From: Silene conica
Taxonomy: Eukaryota; Streptophyta; Magnoliopsida; Caryophyllales; Caryophyllaceae
Length of the DNA stretch: 64,000 bases
NCBI GenBank assembly: GCA_029255685.2
Contig: CM055316.2
Coordinates: forward strand, 71,687,237 to 71,751,236
Reading direction: 5' to 3'
Shown here: in pieces, positions 57,368 through 64,000 of the stretch
Position numbering within the stretch: the first letter of the stretch is position 1
Layout: every line of letters starts with the position of its first letter
The notes under the pieces: generated by a model
What the model was told of the DNA's origin: nothing
What the model saw: only the letters and a program-made list of their open reading frames with translations
Databases searched by the model: none
Made by a program: the position numbers and the translations under genes

Positions 57368-59647
57368 ATCCGCCCCAAGCATCTCATCTTTTGTCTCTGG
57401 AATCTCGCCATCCACCAACCTGAGAATCCAAATATTAAAATTAGAGTCCAAACCCGGCTTCCAACTCATCCTCTCCTCAATAAATCTTAACCCACACATT
57501 AGACTCGTCTGCGCCCAAGAACCATGATTCTTATTCCGCCCATAAACATGTGTTTCACCCAACAACCCCACTCCACATTTTTGTCTAAAGACCTTAACAA
57601 AAAAAGAATTTTCATTACTAACCAAATGCCAAGCCTGCTTCCCTAACAGAGCCTTATTCAAACAGTTTATATCCCTGATCCTAAGCCCCCTTCGCTTTTT
57701 GGTAACCCAAGGAACTTAGCACTACACCAGTGAATAGGTTTCCCAGATCTACAACCCGCCCACCAAAAATGTGACAAGAGAGAATTAATTCTCCTAGCCA
57801 CCCTTACCGACACAATGAAAACCGATAGAAAGTAGTTTGATAGATTCAATAGAACCGAGTTGATCAGAGTAATCCTACCCGCTGGTGATAGAAAAATACC
57901 ATTCCAAGATGAGACCCTTTGAACCACATTATCCACCATCCCTTGAAAGAAATTATTCTTGCTTTCTTGAAGGTCAGTTGGAATACCCAAATATTTACCA
58001 ATTCCAGCATTATTTCTCACATTCAGAAGCCTTAATGCCGATTGAACCTGCCTTAGATTAGTATTTGGGCTAAAAACAATTTCAGACTTCGAATCATTTA
58101 ACACCTGCCCCGAAAAATTGCAAAAAGTTTTAATTATCCTCACTATCTCGTGCAAATATGCATCCTTATTTTCAAAATAGAAAATCGCATAATCAGCGAA
58201 GAATAAATGCGTTAATCTTTCCGTATCCTTTGCCAGACTGATTCCCCTTAACATTTTACATTCCTGCGCATACCTCACATTTTCCGATAAAGCTTCCATG
58301 CATAACACAAAAAGAAAGGGAGACAAAGGATCTCCTTGCCTAAGCCCACACTTCGGTCTGAATTGTTTTCCGGGCTTTCCATTAATCAAAACCTCATAAG
58401 ATACCGAAGTAACGCAATTCATAATAAGATGAATTATCCTTGATGGAAAATGATACTTCTTAAGAACCGCCTCCAGAAAAACCTATTTAACCTGGTCATA
58501 AGCCTTGCTTATATCGATCTTGTATGCAAGTTTTCCAACTTTTCCTTTGGTTTTCGAATTAGAGTAAATTATCAATTACACCCCTCTCAAATACACTTTT
58601 TTAAACTTACTCCCACCTCAAATTTTTTTAATAAATTACACCCAAGTTAATACCTCCGTTTAAAACTTGCCCCCAAGTCCATTTTCAGGCCAAAAAACAC
58701 TTAAAATGACTATTGTGCCCTCCCGTCTCTCTAGTCTCTTCTATCTTGTTTCGTTTTTTCATACTTCTCTTTCCTACCAAACTTCACCACCTTTCCCCTT
58801 TACATTACATATCAAATTAATTAAACAAAATAGATCAATCCTAATTTCAAATTGACGGCAGTAGTCTGTTACTTCCTTTACTTCTTCTTTGTATCATCAA
58901 TCATCATCCACAAATTCCATTTTCATTACAAAGTATAAATCCCATGAAAATGAAAATTGGGGAAAATGAAATTGGGGAAAATGAAAATGAAATTGGGGAA
59001 ATAAAATTGGGAAAAATGAAAATGAAATTGGGGAAAAAGAGGAAAATGAATGAGGAAGAAGATGAAGTTGAAGGATGAAGAAGATGAAATTGAAATTGGG
59101 GAAAATGAAATTGGGGTGAAATTGAAATTGGGGAAAAAGAGGAAAATGGATGATGAGGAAGATGAAGATTGAAGGAGGAAGAAGATGAAGATTGAAGGAG
59201 GAAGAAGATGAACGAAGATATTAAAAAAATGTAGGGAAGGACAAAATAGTCCTAAAAAATTTAATCTGTCGGAAAAACTTCAAAATTGACGGAAATTAGG
59301 TCGGAAAATGATTTTAGGTGCAAATTGTAAATTTATCAATTAATCTGGGTGTAATTTATTAAAAAAATTTGAGGTGGGAGTAAGTTTAAAAAAGTGTATT
59401 TGAAAGGGGTGTAATTGATAATATTCGCAAGGAGAATATTATCACCAATAACCCGTCCTTCAACAAAACCACTTTGAAACTCCCCAACTAGATATTTCAT
59501 AATTCTCGCAAACCTGTTGGTGATACACTTATAAATAACCCTCATAAAGACATTACTTAGACTTATAGGCCTATAACCCGTAACCTCCTCAAGATTATCA
59601 CCTTTTGGAATAAGGGTTATGAATGTCCTGTTTGCTTCCTTCAACAC
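57368..59647 (-). pseudogene. Old LINE reverse transcriptase, disrupted
   Basis: Minus strand. TFITLIPKGDNLEEVTGYRPISLSNVFMRVIYK and EFQSGFVEGRVIGDNILLAN, then the long-TIR element (58,568-59,422), then a degenerate part, then KCGLRQGDPLSPFLFVLCMEAL and HLFFADYAIFYFENKD. In that last motif the second Asp of the expected FADD is Tyr. It continues FNKALLGKQAWHL to the Sirevirus insertion. Frameshifts and stops are frequent. Confidence 0.83.
58568..59422. mobile_element. Non-autonomous element with long terminal inverted repeats
   Basis: About 855 bp with inverted repeats of roughly 80 bp (left ATTATCAATTACACCCCTCT, right AGGGGTGTAATTGATAAT, both continuing through ACTTACTCCCACCTCAAATT and its complement). 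The interior has a degenerate purine-rich tandem repeat (GGGGAAAATGAAATT units, 58,943-59,215). It interrupts the LINE reverse transcriptase. I could not resolve a target duplication, so the superfamily is open (Mutator-like or foldback). Confidence 0.75.
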
Positions 59648-59752
59648 ATATCCCGAGTTAAGAACAGAAAGTGCCGCCCTAGTGAAATCCTTCTTGATCG
59701 TGAACCAACACTTTTGAAGAAAGCATGCTCGTATCCTATCTAGTCCAGGTGA

Positions 59753-61147
59753 TTACATTGCGCCCATCTGAAAAACCGCCCTTCTAACCTCTTTCTTTGT
59801 AAAAGGCCTTTCAAGACTTTCCTTATCTCCTTCCTTAACCCTATTTCGAATACATCCCAAAAAATCATCCAAATGAACCTTGTAGCTTATATCTATATCA
59901 TCTTCCTCCGGGCAATAGATTGACTGAAAGTGTTTTTGAAAAGCCTCCCCTACCTTCTCTTCATCATAAACCCACTGTCCCCCCCCCCCCCCCCCCCTCA
60001 TCTTTAACACCCAAAATGAAGTTCCTTCCTTGTCTTCCTTTAACCCAGTTAAAAAAGAATTTTGTACACGTATCCCCTTCAACATTCCACTTAAGCTTTG
60101 CCCTTTGTTTCCAATACACCTCACATGCCCTTCCGAAGGCTTTAAGTTCCTCATTGGCCTTACTATATAAAACATCATCCCCACTGCTAATAGCCCTTTC
60201 CATCCCTTCCAACAAATCTTTATCAAAGGTGTCCCAATTTGTACCCCAACCCTTTCTTTTCTCAATACTCCATTTTTTTACTCCTTGCCTTACCTCACTC
60301 AGTTTTCGAACCAACCGATAAGATGGTGATCCCCAAAAATCCCCTTTCCAAATATCTTCAATCACCCCCTACAATCCGCATAATCTAAAGCCCATGCATC
60401 AATCTTATAAGGTCTAGAATTTGAATTCCTTGTTAAGTCCAAATTTATATCAAAAGGTGCATGATCCGAAATTTGGATAGGAATCATAGGATGATGCTTC
60501 ACCCCCGTATGCGGAAAAACAAAGAGCCAATCCTTAGATCTGACTACTTTATCAATACGCTCATAAACCCTTTTTTCACCCTTCCTATTATTGCACCATG
60601 TGAATGTTGGTCCCTTAAACGGAATATCAATCAACTCATTGTTCATTTTCTATCTTGTAAATTCCATTGCCCCCTGAATTTGATTTTTATTTTTGCTTAG
60701 TTTTTCCCACCCAAACTCAACTTGATTGAAATCCCCCACTATAATGAACGGGAATTCAAAATTCGCAAGAACCGCATCCAAATCATTCAAAACCATCCCT
60801 ATTTTAGATGCTTCTGATTCACTATAAAAAAACACAAATACCAAGAACGACCATACGATTCTTTTACTAATGCAACCAGAAAATTCTTATAAGCATAAAA
60901 TGCCTTCATATTAGTACCCCCTTTTCCAGGCTAACCATAACCCCCCGGATGAGCCACATGCATCAAACCCCATGACATTCACAAAACCTAACGACCGGAA
61001 GGATTGGCTAACATTACAAAAGTTACATTTCGTTTCAATAAGAAAAAGAAAATCATAGTACTTACTACTTACCAGCGCTCTTAGTTTAGGAATTATAGGG
61101 GAGAGCGGATTATTTAGGCCCCTATAATTCCAAATAAGCCCGTTCAT
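59753..61147 (-). pseudogene. Old LINE endonuclease and RT-linker, disrupted
   Basis: Minus strand from ATG 61,147: LIWNYRGLNNPLSPIIPKLR, FLFLIETKCNF, SSGGLWLAWKR (AP endonuclease start), then IIVGDFNQVEF, FTWCNNRKGEKRVYERIDKV, ISDHAPFDINL (catalytic SDH motif), then the linker WKQRAKLKWNVEGDTCTKFFFNWVKGRQ and FTKKEVRRAVFQMGAM. Stops at about 60,911, 60,650 and 60,362 and a 19-C tract at 59,979-59,997 break the frame. Confidence 0.83.
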
Positions 61148-61789
61148 GGCTCCATTGGAGGTTGATTTGGTTCAACCTCCGCAAAACCATCAGCCTCCTT
61201 CTCCACAGACGAAGCACTGGATTCCCCCATCACAATCTCAGGTATCTGAATATGGAAACCTAAGTCTCCCACCTTCATCTTAAAACCAGCTCCTGACTTC
61301 AAAATACTCCCACTGCATGCATCTTCTTCTTCCTTCACTCATTTCCCCTTGCACGACTTCTTTGCTAAGCTCCTAATGTACTCCTTAGCCATATCCACCG
61401 ACTCTAAACTTCCCTGAGATAACACAATGTTGTGAGGTTGAGTACAGTATTTCCTCTGCCTAACCATTCTTATTTCATTCAGATAATCATCCTTCATTGA
61501 ATCCTTCTGGTAAACATCAATCAGTCCCATACAGCCATTTGAAGTACTAAAATGATTAGTAGAAGCCATAATCCCTGACTTATTCCCCACCTCTGGAATA
61601 TCAAAAGCCTAATGGTACTCTCCTCAATAGCATCAGTAGAACCTTGACCAATATCTGTTTCATTTCCTTCAGCTCCTGCCTTGAAACCTGAACCCTGTCC
61701 AACCACCCATTCCCTAAGAACCCCCTTACCTTTCAACTCCAACTCCTTCCTTAAAATAGCTTGTGGAATAGTTGCCAATACTGAAACTG
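61144..61789 (-). pseudogene. Old LINE ORF1, C-terminal remnant
   Basis: Minus strand pieces such as AILRKELELKGKGVL, GQGSGFKAGAEGNET and IRMVRQRKYCTQPHNI, ending just before the endonuclease start; their position fits the end of ORF1. The DUF4283 and knuckle part is missing, lying beyond the LTR-like sequence at 61,790 or lost. Confidence 0.5.
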
Positions 61790-63121
61790 TGTAACACCCC
61801 AATTTATTTAAGAGCCTTTAGCAAGACATTCTCAAATAAATGAAGCTGTTACCATCTCGGAATATCCGAGGTAGTGAATAACAAAGTAAAACAACCAAAG
61901 TACTTTATAAAAACTGATAAAATTTAAACTTGGTTATTACAGTTACTACATAACAGGAAAGAAAATACAACTGATGACTTCTCTAGATGTGATATAGTTC
62001 TAAGTCGGTCCAAAGTACGCATCTCACATTCCTGCCCCAGCTCCTAGCTCATCTGTCTCTGACCTGCAGAATCTACTCCCCATTCCGGATACACTGTCAA
62101 CCTCATTCTCAATGTGTACACGAATACACTGTCAACCTCGCGGTTGAGTAGGATAACACAATAATAAATAATGCAACAAAGATGATATGCAAATGCCATG
62201 ATATGCTCGAGCTCAATCTCATTCTCAATCTCAAACCCGTAACTCCCAGCCATACCGAACCTCCCGGCAGACTATAATCGGTCGTCGCCGAACACCAGCT
62301 CAATAGCTGATAAGACACCAGGCCTGGTCTGCAGAACCACCCTGGGCTTTATATCAGAACAATATATGACCATAACTTTCTCAGTAACCAATGCATATGC
62401 TATGCTCATGAATGCCACAATATAAATATTTAATCATGCTATCAAATACTGAAATACTCATGCCATTGCAAATAATCCACAATCAATCCAACCAATATCA
62501 TTCTTATATAATTCATGCTTGCATCCATCACATACAAGGCAACATCCTTTCATAACACATCACAGTGTAAACATCCATTCATATCAATTCATAAAGTATA
62601 GTGTCAGTGGATCCTACCTGGATAACAATATAGTCCAATAGCAAGCCAGCGAGTAACAGAATAATGCCACTTCAAAATCGTCACCTAACAATATAATATA
62701 CGAAATCACTAACTAATCCAATTATGCAACTAATCTAATAAATCTAGTATTCACTTAATTATTTAAATAATATATCACGCATAACGAGACCGTATAAACA
62801 TGACTACTTCAATTTACTAATCGAACATAGAAAATATCATCGAACTATTGATCACCGTCACATTCTTGTATACTAAAATTTACTTAACCATTTAATAAAT
62901 AAACACCATGAACAAAATTACTAATAATATCAATGCTTACACTAACAACATTATGACAATAATATACTAATGATAACCATCACATAATTACATTTATAAA
63001 TACTAATAACTTATACTAATAATATCATTATGAACAATAACAACATTAGTAGTAGTAATAATAATAAGAATAATACTCAAACAATGACAACAAAGATGAA
63101 TACTAAAAATATTGATAATAA

Positions 63122-63124
63122 TAC

Positions 63125-63200
<76 letters not shown>
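63122..63200. repeat. (AAT)n microsatellite
   Basis: About 26 uninterrupted AAT/ATA units; a second shorter run follows at 63,450-63,486. The two runs flank the segment at 63,201-63,449. Confidence 0.95.
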
Positions 63201-63449
63201 TGTTGTTTCTCTCCTCTGGGGGAATTGGGGGAAGATGCTGTTTCCTTGCTCAAGCGGATTCAGAAGTTTTCTGTGTCCCAAGATGCTGGATCGAAGACCG
63301 CTGCCTTTATTTTTTCTCGCCTTAGTTTCGCTATTGCTAAGGGAGTGGGCGCCCAGCTTGTTTCTCGGGTGCCCACCAATCTCATGTAATCCTTCTTTCC
63401 GGTTTTAATAAAATCTCATAGTTTATAATAAATAAATAAAAAATAATAA
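63201..63449 (+). pseudogene. Truncated retroposed 3' fragment within the microsatellite
   Basis: A non-repetitive 210-bp coding-like piece (FSPLGELGEDAVSLLKRIQKF ... AKGVGAQLVSRVPTNLM, stop) is followed by AATAAA-like signals and A-rich sequence (ATAAATAAATAAAAAATAATAAAAAAATAAT). It sits between two AAT runs. It looks like the 3' end of a 5'-truncated retroposed sequence. The end is reminiscent of the tail after the RT domain of some LINEs, but I am not sure. I cannot tell target duplications from the AAT repeat. Confidence 0.35.
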
Positions 63450-63457
63450 AAAAATAA

Positions 63458-63488
<31 letters not shown>

Positions 63489-64000
63489 GTTAGTAGTACA
63501 CGGATAAGACAAAAACAACAACCACCAACAATTAGTATACAATAACTTGTACAACATAAACGACCTCGCATAACAACTCACTAAACACGCAGAACAACAC
63601 ATTCAACCAGCCTCCTTCACAGCCCCTTCAACAACCTTCCTGCCGCCTCTGCCACCACCACACCACCGTGATTGTCATCCCTGTACCACGGTGTACATAC
63701 TGACCTCCACAACCACCCTCAGCTGGCCCATAACAGCCCTCAAAACTAGTCCCAAAACCCCCTGGCCACAACAAAAACCCCAAAATTCCTGATACCCCCC
63801 GTGTGTCAACCCCCTGTAACCACTCTCTTTACCACGTGCTAACACCGATATCACCACTACCCACGACACCTCAGACCACATACTATCCCTGGTGCCAAAC
63901 ACCCACCTTCGACACTCCCTTAAACCCCTCAAAAACAGCCGCTTAAACCGCTGTGCCCGATCCCCTGTTCTGCGTTGATTAACACCCCTCTTAAACCCGT

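Larger units (their letters stand above)
36222..61789 (-). mobile_element. Old LINE, minus strand, split by later insertions
   Basis: The outermost layer of the nested complex. Read on the minus strand it runs from an ORF1 remnant (about 61,789) through endonuclease, reverse transcriptase and zinc-binding region to RNase H, ending in a short A-tail (T-run 36222-36228). It is cut by a hAT MITE at 37,011-37,703, the Sirevirus at 38,194-57,362 and a long-TIR element at 58,568-59,422. Its 5' end is lost at the LTR-like start at 61,790. Without the inserts it is about 4.8 kb. It has many stops and frameshifts. It is related to but distinct from the LINE at 20 kb. Confidence 0.85.
61790..64000. mobile_element. 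Probable LTR-type element, start only
   Basis: From TGTAACACCCCAATT the sequence changes character from LINE to non-coding, and TGTAACACCCC is a common plant LTR terminus (or its complement GGGGTGTTACA is the end). No second LTR copy, primer site or protein domain is in the window, so the family, orientation and end are unknown. Contents: an unrecognised part to about 63,000, a long (AAT)n array (63,122-63,200) with an insert, and a C-rich stretch at 63,590-64,000 without a supported gene. Confidence 0.4.

Noticed and set aside
63122..63486. AAT array as a poly-Ile/Tyr coding region
   Set aside because: Open frames through it are an artefact of the trinucleotide repeat.
1..64000. CRISPR arrays, bacterial operons or phage features
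   Set aside because: None seen; all genes are spliced plant genes or plant transposons.

Overview
The window is nuclear DNA of a flowering plant. It holds spliced plant genes (a COBRA-like protein, a type-B cytokinin response regulator and a Di19 zinc-finger protein), a nuclear tRNA-Thr, and a dense set of plant transposons: LINEs, Copia/Sirevirus, CACTA, hAT, Mutator, Tourist and Stowaway MITEs, SINEs and a Helitron end. The protein families fit a eudicot, and the style of the repeats slightly suggests Caryophyllales, but I cannot fix the species.

Region by region. 1-0.45 kb: 3' end of a COBRA-like gene (+). 2.3-7.4 kb: a complete six-exon type-B ARR gene (-), tail-to-tail with the COBRA-like gene. 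7.4-15.6 kb: AT-rich intergenic DNA with Stowaway-like, hAT, Tourist/Harbinger and Mutator-type MITEs, several closed by clear target-site duplications (TSDs). 15.66-19.74 kb: a CACTA (EnSpm) element carrying exon-like host sequence, including a piece of a FOUR LIPS/MYB88-type R3 repeat. 20.0-25.9 kb: a SINE and a full-length LINE (+) killed by a few frameshifts and stops. 26.9-29.2 kb: a candidate 44-aa three-exon gene with a SINE in its first intron, then a Helitron 3' end. 29.5 kb: tRNA-Thr(AGT). 30.3-34.2 kb: a complete five-exon Di19 gene with a minor-spliceosome (U12) AT-AC intron. 35.1-35.8 kb: a hAT MITE rich in GGATATCCGAT-like repeats.

36.2-61.8 kb is one nested insertion complex. 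The oldest layer is a LINE on the minus strand, now a pseudogene. A hAT MITE (37.0 kb), a long-TIR element (58.6 kb) and a Sirevirus-type Copia retrotransposon (38,194-57,362; TSD CTCAT) inserted into it. A gag-only LTR retrotransposon (44,822-53,105; TSD GAGCC) then entered the Sirevirus integrase gene. The two LTR pairs are almost identical, so both insertions are recent. The Sirevirus also has an intact 655-codon envelope-like ORF after pol, and a short palindrome (ATGCAACAGT / ACTGTTGCAT) scattered through its LTRs and coding regions. From 61.79 kb a further LTR-type element seems to begin and runs off the window; it contains a long (AAT)n array with a truncated retroposed fragment inside.

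All coordinates, splice sites and LTR differences were read by eye; no alignment or database search was run.
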